DNA of 64,000 nt from Ooceraea biroi (Eukaryota > Arthropoda > Insecta > Hymenoptera > Formicidae), in NCBI RefSeq assembly GCF_003672135.1, contig NC_039517.1, positions 5,022,001 through 5,086,000 on the forward strand, given 5' to 3'. Made by a program: the position numbers and the translations under genes. The notes below the pieces were generated by a model, which worked only from the letters and a program-made list of their open reading frames with translations, did not search any database and was not told the DNA's origin. Below are positions 12,234-23,378 of this stretch, piece after piece. Every line of letters starts with the position of its first letter. Position 1 is the first letter of the stretch.

Positions 12234-12539
12234 ATGGAAGCCCCTACGGCTTACGGACTTTTGCGAAGATTGGGTTACCTTCAGCATTCGGTCACCTACG
12301 AGATGGTGTATTCTAATATGGACACGGAGACGATAGGCAACTTGATGCATTTAATTTTGGCACTTGGCGAATACATAGGAACCGACCTTGACTGCAGGCA
12401 TTACCGTGTATGCTCCACGCTGATCCGTGGCGTCACAAAATTCATTCTGGAGAACGTTCCTGACAGCTTGACTGCTTCGTTACGGCAGCCCGACCCGCAA
12501 GAAGAGTTTACTCTCGAAGAGGAAAACAGAACGCCCTGA
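12234..12539 (+). CDS. Small unrecognised protein, 101 aa
   Basis: An intronless frame starting MEAPTAYG and ending with TGA. The frame is open from 11889, but the first in-frame ATG is at 12234. That ATG has A at -3 (CCAAGATGG), a good insect start context. Codon use is coding-like. The protein is soluble, with no signal peptide and no membrane segment. The first part (residues about 8-75) looks helical, with LLRRLGYLQ, a hydrophobic LMHLILALGEYIG stretch and paired cysteines near 54 and 60. The acidic, Pro/Gln-rich C-terminus ends EEENRTP. I recognise no family and assign no function. The leader carries short upstream ORFs, a CT-rich tract at 11995-12030 and a CRE-type site. No canonical AATAAA was seen close downstream. 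It could be a genuine small gene, a retrogene or the last exon of a larger gene. Confidence 0.5.
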   Translation: MEAPTAYGLLRRLGYLQHSVTYEMVYSNMDTETIGNLMHLILALGEYIGTDLDCRHYRVCSTLIRGVTKFILENVPDSLTASLRQPDPQEEFTLEEENRTP

Positions 12540-15500
12540 AAAACAGCGACCTCGATCGCCACCGCCGTCGTCGCCATCGGGTGCGATCGATGTATCCCGC
12601 GGATAGACGCTTCCGGGACGGATCCGTGCACATGTATGTATAAAATGTGCGGCGCGGTGTAGTGTGCGAACGACCAGAGTCAAGGTCGAATCGGCCATCC
12701 CGGTCGGCCGTCCGGCGGACCGATATCTGAATCATGGACGCGGTCGGAAATAGCACGCTCGATATCCTGATCGCGTCTCCTGCTAGACGCTGTTCCTGGC
12801 TGCTGAAGCCTGAGCGCGCTTTATTGTCTCCGATTGGCAGTAACTGAAGCTAAGATCGAGCGTTAGCCTCCCCCCTGCCTTCTGCCTTCGTCCCCAGTCT
12901 CCCTCCTATTATCAACCCTCTTGCCTCTTGTATTATCTGCACCGCTCGGAACTTGAAGCGGATGTACCGTGGCCGAGATAATGTCGATGTTACGAGGAAC
13001 GGTGTCTCTGGAGGGACATTAATATATCGGAAGCGGAATTCCGCTCATGATATCGCCATGAGCAAATCGTCGAGGAGGATGAGAGATCTTTGAAATCGCG
13101 CGCTCTGCGGACGTGCGTACCTCATGAAGATAGCAGTGTCATTCCACGGGATCAAAATGGACGTTTCTGCGGGATTTACTAATCGCGCGAGCTCGATGAA
13201 CCGAGCGAGCGCTGCGTGATCGCGCGCACACACGTGTGACTTACCTAGTTTTCAATTCGAGGCGAAGATCTCCGAGCGTGCGGCGCGTCGTTTATCATGC
13301 TCGGCCAGCGCAGTCTCGTAACTGTCTGATACTCCTGCGAGTGCGACGGTGAAAGATTACAATAGATCGCGAACTGTCGCGAACGTCCGCGATTGACGAG
13401 TGATATATCGATATATCGATATATCGCGGCGTCCATTACGCAGAAATTGCGTCATTACGAGTTATACAACTGTTGCTGCCGGAAGATCTCAGGTCAGCGT
13501 TTCCGGATCTCGCGCAACGTGCGCATGGAGGGGGAAAAAGCGCGCTAACGCGACTTTAAACTCGGCGGAAGCAAAAAAGCAGCGTGACGCGGCGTTTTTC
13601 CTCCGGCAGCGGCGGCGGCGACGGCGGCGGCGGCGGAGCGCGGCAACAAAATATGGAAGTGCAAAAGCGGGTCGTACGAGATCCATTTCGAAATGTGCCA
13701 TTTTAACCACTCCGTGCGGAGGAGTGTTTTATTGGACAGCGAGGAGACCGGGCGACGCGTAAACGCCGCTATCATGTAGAGGAGAGGAGGTTAGCGAGAT
13801 GTCGACCCAAAACGCACGAGAATTCCGTTGTCAACGCTCAGCGTTTTACAGGTACGTAACTCTCTCCTCTCTCTCTCTTACTCTTACGTTTTTTCACGAT
13901 ATAAAATTATATAATTATATAAGAAATTATATAATTATTTATTACATATCATTTCTTTTTTTATTTTAACCTCCTTTCCTATTCCATGTCGACATGAAAT
14001 TCACGAAAAAGTGAGAAAGAGCGTTTCAGTTTTTCGTTAGTTTAATTCAAAGATTGCTAAAACTGAAAAATTGAAAGAACGTTAAAACATTCGTGGAACT
14101 TTTGAATTTTTAATATAAAAATTCCCAACTTTTCTTATGGCATTATAGTAGATACGTATAGTATTACTTGTTAAATATCTCCTAAACTATTGCCGTGTAT
14201 CGAGTTATGTGCCCCCATGTTGTTTTAGCAATGTATCAGTATACTTGATCCTTGGTCGCACAGAACTGTGAAACACTTGACCCGATTTTCCAACTCGCAA
14301 CGTACTGCGACGCCACTTTGACGAGCGAGATCAACGAACCTTGTTTGCTCTTGCTTCTTTGGCAACAGTCAGGACTAATATTTTGAGACTAGGGACTTTC
14401 CGCGCCCATTATTGAAACAGGATCGATATAGGATCTTTACGTACAAAGGAACGTGCAAGATTTTACTTTTTTTGTAAACAGCGGCTTATGTAAACAATAT
14501 AATAATGCAACGGAAAAAGCATATGAGGAACATGAACCGCAGACGGTACGATAAAGAGTTACTTGAACAGAAAATCGATCAAATTAAGCGTTGCAAATTA
14601 AAAAAAAATTTTCTTTCCAAATTTTGAGTTTGATCCTTCGTGTTTCTAGCTGTACCAACGAATTGCATTCGAAAATTCGTTTGGTGAAGATAAGGTTACG
14701 TGAATTCGATGAACGGATCGCGCTCGGTGATTCGCCAATTGAGTTTCGAGCTGTCGAAAAGCCGACGACTGTTTCGCTTTGAAATTCTCAAAGCCGCTAA
14801 TTTGCCTCGGGCTTATGCCATGGCCGATTCGTCACCTGTTGATCCCATTCTTTTCGCCTTTGACGCGAATTGAACCGGATTCAATGTGTCAACGCGCCCG
14901 TCGGAATTTATGATTCGACAGGAATTAAGTGACTGCGAGTAGCGCAGCCGTTGCTTTGGGCGAACGTTATCAGCCCGTGCAGGCTCGCTCGGAAATGCGG
15001 AGCACTCTTGACAAACGGAAGAGCTTCTTTTGGGAAAAAGGACGTGATATTGTTTTATTACGACTTTCCTTTTAAAGCCTAATCTTACTCTCCTTGCTCC
15101 ATACCTAAATCATTGTTATCAATATTTATTAGAATATTTCAGACGATGCTTTTAAAAGCAGGTTTAAAAGATTAAAGCTTTGCATTTGAAAAGAAACACA
15201 TCGAGGAGTATATACAGTAAACATCGAGGATATAAAAGTAAATATTCTTCCTTTGGTATGATAATCCTTGTTTTTAAGAGTATAGCTGGGATGATAGAAA
15301 ACGAAGTTATCGAGATGTATTTTTGCACACACACATTAATATCAATCTTCTCGACACGTAATTCATTAGAGATGCTTTTGCTTCACGCTCCCGCTCAGAC
15401 CTTTGTAACTTTTTACATCGAGAATTGCATTGGTCGCCGGAATCGATCAGCGGCAAGTAGTTGTGCTGAATTTCGCGCGAGGCACGTAACGCGATTAGAA

Positions 15501-18500
15501 CGCGCGAAAGCGCAATCTAATTTCGATGATGAGCGAACGGTGTATTGATCCGAGTGGAAAGGTATAAAGGAGCTGCAGAAAGAAATAATGGAGCTGTCAG
15601 ATTGCGAATGGGACTCTTAACTTGTGCAATATTAAGAATCGAATCGGCCACCGTAAGACTTAATGAGGCAGCGATGGGTAAACTTAATTCTATAATTAGA
15701 CAGAGAGGAGGGGGAGGAGGGAATCGATTATCCTATTCCTCGCATATGATATAACATCATTCCGATGTAACATCATTACGGAACGATGAATAATATATCG
15801 AATTACATAAAGCGTCGATACACGACGGATGTTATATCGAGATCGATTATATCAGGATAACATGCATTTTTAATGCATTCCCGTCACGGTTGCTTCATCC
15901 AGTGTAACTAAATGATTTAATGAAAATTCTATCGTGCTTACTCATGCGCGTAATTCAGATGCAGACGTAATTCAGGAATTTCCCGGGGGACAACCGATAA
16001 TGCGAATACACAAATAATGGAAACGCGCTAATGAAATTGAATAGATTCGTTGGAAAAATATTGTGTAGGTTTGCAGTCGCAAATGAGCCGCGAGGACGTT
16101 CTAAAATTATTTCCCCCGTTTTTCAGCAGCGTTTACGAGAGGGAACAACGGTGTTCGCTCGACGAGCGAGCGCGTGAAAATTCAAAAGATCGCCTCGTCA
16201 CTTTTATTCAGAATCAATCGACGTCTTCCATATTTTTCCACACTTTTTCCCGCGTCCGTATCGATAAATGTCATGCACATTTTCAACTTAGAGTCGCGAT
16301 TATGTCACATTTTTCCGTCGCAGACACCGTCGTCCCATGTTTTCCGCCGGAAATCATCACGAGTACCCATCAGGGACCATCGATACCGGTTGTCGACGAG
16401 CGCTCGAAAGTTGTTCGGGCTCGTAAACACGGAAATCATGCTCTCGAAGCGCCCCGCGGGCGTTAGGGCGAATTTCCCCAGTTAATTTGCACGTTACCGG
16501 TATTGGCATTACCGTGTTAACGAGAATGAGAACGAGTTAAAGGGGGGGGGGGAAGGGAGGAACGCGAATTCGAAATCGGATCATAGTCCAGCGATCTTCT
16601 TCAATCGATACCGAGCACTCGGACGGTAATAACTTGGCGATCTATAATTACGTTACGGCAATTTTCCCGCCGTAACAAGCTCGCAGTCGACCGTAAATGT
16701 CCGCGCAAATCGAAACTAAGGCCTCCACCGTTGAACATTGTGCTCGCAACGATTATCTGTGTGTCTGAATCCCGATTCGAAACGCGGCCTCGCGAACGAA
16801 GAAATGCTTCGAGATGGCGATCGCGATCGTGTTTCCGCAGATCGCGCGGGGATTATGCAAAAGCAAGTTATTTTTTCATCCTCGTGACGCGTCAGAGGAA
16901 TTTGCCGAGGAGGTTTTGCTGTCGGGTTTTCCGACGTGCGTCGCTTCGCTGGTGGATTTGCGGCTTCACTCTGCATTGAATCCGTTGAAGCCGTCGATGG
17001 ATAAAGGTCCCTCGGCACACGGAAAACGCAGGTCGCATTTCGCGCGGTGGTACGACCCCTTCGTGAACATTTACGTCCCTTCAAAAACACGGGTACAGTG
17101 AGAGACTGATGCTTCTTCTATCGTAAAAATCTATCCATTTATTCCGTGCCGCGCATTTCATCGCGGGGCAATCTTCCATCGATGTACGACCTGAGAACCA
17201 ATTTAACGGTCCGTCGCGGTGGATAAAGCGCGCCTTTCTTCTCCTGGAATATATGGCGTAATAATAGTAATTATCACGGTTAGTGGAGAGAAAGAGAGGC
17301 GCGGATACGATGAGCGTGATAACCTCCGCCTAAATTTCGCGCGGAGAATAAAAATTGAATTAAAGTTGTTCGAAATTTTTATTAACAACTTAGTAAATCT
17401 ATCTCTTTGTCGTTAATTTTAAAATATTGATAATTATTGATAATTTATGCATAAAATATGTCATCCTATTCAATTAATACTTAATTAATTCTGATTCGAA
17501 CCAATCACGACGGATGGATTAGTTAAATATTTTTCCTTCATTTCGATCGTTTCTCATTGCTATTACTGCAAATATGAGAATTAACACAGCGAACGTTCCT
17601 TCTATTTTCCAGAGAAAATTCCACGTACAATCTGCAGCAGTTCTTTTAAAAATGTATTTAACTCTTTCATTTTTATTTTCATTTTGGGAGAATATTACAT
17701 CATTTATGTCCCGATAATTCATCATCGAAGTACCTCGTTGTATGCTTCATTAGTTCTGATTTGAATTAATTATGACGAATAGAGAAGCATTGCACATTTA
17801 ACTTTCAGTTTTACTATTTTATTGCTATTGGCATAATATAACGCGCCGGTCAGCTAAAACTAAAGATAAATTCGCACTCACATCGCGTTTCCTTTAAGTT
17901 GTCATATTACTGAATTGAAAAATGATGAATAAGTGAGTGAGCTTCCAGCGCATTTCCAGAAATTCCGAATGTCAGCAACGATATTCCACGACTACGGATA
18001 TTTCGCGAGCTCTCAGTCAATGAAACAATCCTTCCTTCAATCCAAGTTGTTGGAAGATCCCGAGGGGAGAGTCACGTACGAGCGATATTCAATTTCGCGA
18101 AAGCGACATCAGCCGACGGTGAGAAACGCGAGTGTAGAATTACGCGCGAATCTACTTACGTAACGTGTAGTGCTCGGCACTCGGGATATTATCCGGGAGG
18201 ATTAGTAGGGTGACACTTCCGCATTAATTGATTCGTTATCGCGATAATCTCGCGCGAAATCAAACCGATAAATCCGACAAAACGGCTAAACTAATAAATC
18301 GCCTCGTTATGCATTAGATTGGTGAGTTCTAACGTTCTTCTTTATCTTTGAAAATTCTCGCTTTACTTTCATAAAGAGCGCCCACCGGGTCTCGTGACCC
18401 GATTTTCGAAAAGCTCGGGTCAACTTTCCAAAGTCGCAAGAAGACGAAAACGTATTTCAGCTTTAAATCGTTGTTCCGTACCGCCGGGGAAAGCTAATAC

Positions 18501-20552
18501 CGTAGATGCACCTAATGCACACGGTAAATAGAGTTAAGCCGACAAATTCACCGCAAGTTCACACGTGAAACACTATCGCCTAACTTAATTCGCCTAACGT
18601 TGTCGCGGAGCGTGTCGACGGAATCGAAAAAACGGCGGGCGCGAACGAAGTTAGCTAGATTAATTTCTTGAAAACACGATAAGCTCGTAAAGCTCCTGTA
18701 AAAACTCCATGCACTGTGTGTAGTTTTGATCGTGCAGTTGAGCTTTTAACCTCGTAAAAACCGGTACACGCCTTTTATCATGCGATAATGTCATAACGGC
18801 GTGTTTTCGATGAAACCGGAAACACGCTCACCCCCTGTCCCCTCCTCCACCCTGTTGTTGTTACCGTTTCCTCTCTCGCTCGACCAAACGGTTTTAAAAC
18901 CAATGGATTGGCCGAGGGGCACGAGTGACAACGGAAAGGGACTCTTTTTCGATTGTTTTGCGCTGAAAAAGTTTTTTTCTCTTGCCTGGTCGTGGCATCG
19001 CTTTTTGCTGCCGATTCACTCCTCCCCTCGGTACATCGCGCTGTACATTTCCCCGTGGCGATAACGGTGATGGTCTCAATGGCGTTAATGGCGAGCGCGC
19101 GTGGCGACGAGTTCGAAATAATTATTTTGACATTCATCAAACGGCGGTGACATTTAACCTTTGTAACCCCGCGGCGGGCAATAAATAATGCAATTATAAA
19201 CGATAGCTCTGAATATCACCCCTTTCTCTCTCTCTCTTTTTCCCTGTCGCTTCGCGAATCCGAGGGTTCTATGAACAATTCATGACCGAGGTTCTTCAAG
19301 AATGAGATTGAGCCATTTTCTCAGAACTTTCCAACGTTAAATTTTTAATGTTAATTGTTTATGGATACGAAGAACCAATCACAAAATTGCACAATGTCTA
19401 TTCAGAAAAAAAATCTATACTGTTTAGGAATGCTGGAAAAGTATTACATATGTAAGAGACAGCATAACGAGTAAATAAAAGCGATTTCATGTACGTGAAT
19501 TTCTTTTTTATCCATGATGAATTATCGGCGTATAAATAATGCAATGTACTTTTGAAATAAAAATAAAGACGGTCGAGAGAGACAGAGAGAGCTTAAATAA
19601 ATTTTTAATACACTTTTAAAAGGATTTGCTTTTGAAAATAGACTGTGCCTGCAATTTTACTCTGAGCAATTAAAGCAGCATTCTCTTCATGTTAATTCTT
19701 ATATATTATATTTTATATATCTTATAATAAGATGGAAGTCAAAGAAAAGCGTTTTACACTATTCCTTCCAGTACGCCATTTTTCACATCTGGAGATTCTT
19801 CTATTTCAAGATATTTATATATATTATATATTTATTATAATATTACATAATTATATATTACAGATAATATTTTATTTATTTATTGGTCTAACATTTTTTA
19901 TGACATTTGTTATTCCGGATTACCTGTTGTTCGTCGGAGCTACTCGAAGGACTCGCGTAACTTGTGTAGAGATTTCTCACGTTCGTCTGGTCGCGAAACC
20001 GCGACTTTTCCTTCAGCTGCAAGAAAAACTCGCGTCAATCGCATCAACTCACTAGAAAGCGACTGGATGCTCGGGCCACGGTACAGTCCCTCAAAGAGCT
20101 AATTACGCCGCGGAGCGCTCCTTGTTCCCACCGCATTAAAGGGAACGGAAAACGCGGTCGCGTCTCATCACGGAATACGCGATGAACAAAGGGTCGTCCC
20201 GATTTCATTGGCTCTCGTAGTATCTATCCTCGAGACACTCCACGCATCTTCTCGCGCGTAACACAGACAGTTCCCAACGCTTCCGTTGTTTCCGTGAATT
20301 CAAGTTCCGATCGAAAGCGGAACGAAAAATGTGAACGGAGGATGAGAACGCGAAATTGACGTATCGATTAAATCGAACATCGTAAATTCTATTCTGTTGA
20401 TATAATTCAGTCATAAGCGGTTAAATGTGTTTATTATGACGCAGTGTTGCGCGTATTATAATATTATATTATATAATTATTATATTATTATTGTATTATA
20501 TTATAGTTATTAATTAAAGCATACACATGGGGAAAAAGAGTAAGTGAAAACG
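12540..20552. other. Long non-coding stretch, no supported gene
   Basis: Many short overlapping open frames occur on both strands, none with recognisable domains or convincing splice sites. It includes three 8-bp repeats of ATATATCG near 13402-13427, a CGG tract, a run of ten G near 16543 and AT-rich blocks at 13900-13960 and 19690-19870. Confidence 0.4.
13604..13638 (+). repeat. CGG trinucleotide microsatellite
   Basis: About eleven imperfect CGG units interrupted by CAG and CGA. Both strands stay open and would read Arg or Ala/Pro runs. I see no sign that either is translated. Confidence 0.85.
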
Positions 20553-20790
20553 AAGTTCCACTGTAAGATATTTTATAATCTAATCGCAAATGAGGACGTT
20601 ACAGATTAAAAAAGTTAGTACACGCGAACTCTATTTTGTCCTTTAAGACTGATTTTTCAACATATACAGTAAGTTGTGAATGTGTATATTATTCCCAAGT
20701 ATTACATGAGATAGCTTTTAGCTTGCAGAAACGCTCTTATATGGAAGCCTCACACGCAGCAAAAGATTTAATCTCGTCTTACCTCAGTAT
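20553..20790. repeat. Diverged tandem duplication, copy 1
   Basis: The segment recurs at 20941-21185 in the same order. Shared stretches include GATTTTTC, TATTATTCCCAAGT/TATTATTCTCAAGT, GATAGCTTTTAGCT and TTTAATCTCGTCTTA/TTAAATCTCATCTTA. Divergence is heavy, so the duplication is old. No coding capacity is recognised. Confidence 0.6.
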
Positions 20791-20940
20791 GTTCTCTATC
20801 ATGCTTTCATCAAAGTGAATTTGGATTTATTATTATATTCCATACATAACTTATTATTATTATTACTGTTACATTTATTACTAAAATGTATGTGAGAAGA
20901 GAATATTATAATATATTAAGCAATGTTGTTAGTAATACAA

Positions 20941-21185
20941 ACCTCAATTATAAAATATTTCACGATCTAATTGGAAATAAGAATGTTGCAAATTCGACAT
21001 TACATAATTCGCGAAAATTCCCATTTCTTAATTGATTTTTCTTGGCATATGCGGGTCTCGGATATCGAAAACGCAACGACGTATTATTGAGCGTATTATT
21101 CTCAAGTGTTACGTGAAATAGCTTTTAGCTAGAAGAAACGCCCTCACACGTAACAAAAAGTTTAAATCTCATCTTATTATATGCT
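20941..21185. repeat. Diverged tandem duplication, copy 2
   Basis: Partner of 20553-20790, offset by about 390 bp. Confidence 0.6.
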
Positions 21186-21340
21186 CGAATGCACTGCCTC
21201 GTCATTAACGCATTAACTGCTCAACGAATATCGCATATCCTGTTGTACGTATTATAATGAAATTTTCAAACCATATTGCAAAGCATGTAAGAAGCTTTAT
21301 TGTCATAAATGAAATATCCAATTACGTAACAACGTTCGCA

Positions 21341-21450
21341 TTTTTTAAACTTTTTATGCTTGTTATAAATTATATAATTATATAACATTAAGAATCTTAA
21401 TTTTTTAAATTTTTATCCTTGTTATAAATTATATAACATTAAGAATCTTA
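21341..21450. repeat. Two tandem copies of a 60-bp AT-rich unit
   Basis: The unit TTTTTTAAA...TTGTTATAAATTATATAA...CATTAAGAATCTTA occurs twice in a row. The first copy carries an extra ATTATATAA. It lies just before the left end of the 21486-22712 element. Confidence 0.8.
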
Positions 21451-21485
21451 CAAATGTCGCGAATTTTATTCATTGCACTATTACA

Positions 21486-22712
21486 TACAAGGTGAGGCAC
21501 CTAAAACAGGCCACCTGAATATCTCGGCTGTTATTGGTGATAGAAAAAAATGTGTCAGACCAAACTTACATGGTTTCGAGGGACACATAATTTGTTCTAA
21601 ATAGGTTTTTATTAGGTGGACGCGTAGAGGTCATATGAAAGTCAACTTCGTTTTTTTAAATGGTATGATATGTTTCTTTACGTACCATCTAGTAGAGCGT
21701 TTGAAGATGCGCACATTGATCTACGAGTCAAAATCATTCAAGGTCACTGAAGGCTAAAATTTCTAAGTGCTAGAACTTTTTCATTTCTGAGTTTACGGTA
21801 TTTTCAATAGCAGAGAACTCTAGGCAATATAAGAAATAATGATATGAACAACTCAGAACTTCTCGGAAAAGAAAAAATTTCTAAGAGCTAGAACTTTTCA
21901 TTTCTGAATTTACGGTATTTTCAATAGCAGAGAACTCTAGGCAATATAAAAAATAATGATATCATCAACTCAGAACTTCTCGGAAAAGAAAAAATTTCTA
22001 AGAGCTAGAACTTTTCATTTCTGAATTTACGGTATTTTCAATAGCAGAGAACTCTAGGCAATATAAGAAATAATGATATGAACAACTCAGAACTTCTCGG
22101 AAAAGAAAAAATTTCTAAGAGCTAGAACTTTTCATTTCTGAATTTACGGTATTTTCAATAGCAGAGAACTCTAGGCAATATAAAAAATAATGATATCATC
22201 AACTCAGAACTTCTCGGAAAAGAAAAAATTTCTAAGAGCTAGAACTTTTCATTTCTGAATTTACGGTATTTTCAATAGCAGAGAACTCTAGGCAATATAA
22301 AAAATAACGATATCATCAACTCAGAACTTCTCGGAAAAGAAAAAATTTTAAACTCGAGAACTTTTTCATTTCTGAGTTTACAGTATTTTTAATAGCAGAG
22401 AACTCTAGGCAATATAAAGTAAATTATTTTCCCTTGCAGTTGGCCTTCAGTGACCTTGAATGATTTTGACCGGTAAATCAATGTGCGGATCTTCAAACGC
22501 TCTACTAGATGGTACATAAAAAAAACATATCATACCATTTAAAAAAACGAAGTTGACCTTCATATGATCTCTACGCGTCGACCTAATAAAAAACTATTTA
22601 GAACAAATTATGTGTCCCTCGAAACCATGCAAGTTTGGTCTGACACATTTTTTTCTATCACCAATAACAGCCGAGATATTCAAGTAGCCTGTTTTAGGTG
22701 CCTCACCCTGTA
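21486..22712. mobile_element. Non-autonomous Tc1/mariner-type element with internal 117-bp repeats, copy 1
   Basis: The ends are TACAAGGTGAGGCACC and GGTGCCTCACCCTGTA, inverted repeats of about 270 bp (21486-21755 and 22442-22712) including the TA dinucleotides. The interior (about 21763-22418) is a tandem array with starts near 21763, 21881, 21998, 22115, 22232 and 22349. The period is 117 bp. Each unit carries GCTAGAACTTTT, TTTACGGTATTTTCAATAGC and GAGAACTCTAGGCAATATAA. There is no transposase frame. A second copy with fewer units lies at 48449-49323. TA at the ends suggests mobilisation by a Tc1/mariner-family enzyme. The right end lies about 400 bp from the receptor cyclase start codon. 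Confidence 0.88.
21763..22418. repeat. 117-bp tandem array inside the element
   Basis: Six units of constant 117-118 bp spacing. Two variants alternate at one diagnostic position, GATATGAACAAC and GATATCATCAAC, in the order A-B-A-B-B. This indicates that a 234-bp dimer was duplicated, a small higher-order repeat. The last unit is more diverged. Confidence 0.88.
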
Positions 22713-22720
22713 TATTAATA

Positions 22721-22950
22721 TTAAACACATTCGAATACGCCAGTGAAATATAAAAGTGCAACTGAAAAATCCAGGAGCCACCCACCAGTGGCGCTCGCAG
22801 CAGTCAACGTGTTAAATAAAAAATTCATTATACCATTACACAATATTAAACATCACATTCGAACGGAATGTCATATGTCGGAAACATCAAAGCGCCACTG
22901 AAAAGTCCGCGGGCCAGCCACTGCTGCGGTCAAAGCGTATTAAATAAAAC
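22721..22950. repeat. Tandem duplication of about 126 bp before the receptor start
   Basis: Copy one (22721-22828) and copy two (22847-22950) share TTAAACA, CACATTCGAA, AACTGAAAAATCC/CACTGAAAAGTCC, GCCAGCCAC/GCCACCCAC and a terminal TTAAATAAAA. Copy one abuts the right end of the mobile element. The unit probably lies in the promoter or 5' leader of the receptor gene. Confidence 0.7.
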
Positions 22951-23107
22951 AATCCCCGAAGCAGATCAGGGAAGCATTATCATGTCGTTTGTACGTGTCC
23001 CGCAGGTAAAGGCGAGGGTGAACGGGGCGGGGACCGACAGGACAGGAAGCCGTCTCGTTTCCCGCCGTGGTGGTGGCGACGTCGTGATCGGCAGGGTCCG
23101 GGGGCCC

Positions 23108-23378
23108 ATGGCCGGGAATTGTCTCCGTCAGTTCTGGTGGTGGTTGCCGATCGCGATCCTGTCCGGGTGCCTTTCCCCCCTCACGGCCGACGCCGGTCAT
23201 ATCACCTGCACGTCCGTCTATCCGGAGGTGGTATACGGGGAGCGATCCCCCTCTGACGTGGTAATCTTCCTGGGCGAGGGGTGCCACAGGGAGATCAACG
23301 TCACCGAGATACAGGATCGTGTGGAACGCGTGAAGGACCGGGCTGGTCAGCTCACGATCAGCGTGTTGCCGAGATCCC
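23108..23378 (+). CDS. Receptor cyclase exon 1: signal peptide and ectodomain start
   Basis: Begins MAGNCLRQFWWW with a hydrophobic core (LPIAILSGCL) and a likely cleavage after ADA. Residues 1-90, ending phase 1 at a GTGAGT donor. The frame is open upstream to 22868, with other in-frame ATGs at 22874 and 22982, but only the 23108 start puts a signal peptide at the N-terminus. A possible acceptor at 23006 (GTCCCGCAG) would make the first coding exon start at 23007. Confidence 0.8.

Noticed and set aside
16050..16485. Two overlapping open frames of over 100 codons
   Set aside because: Different phases of the same AT/CG-mixed DNA, no domain, and no splice sites.
22868..23107. N-terminal extension of the receptor cyclase in the same open frame
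   Set aside because: It would place about 80 basic, low-complexity residues before a clear signal peptide. The duplicated 126-bp unit also runs into it.
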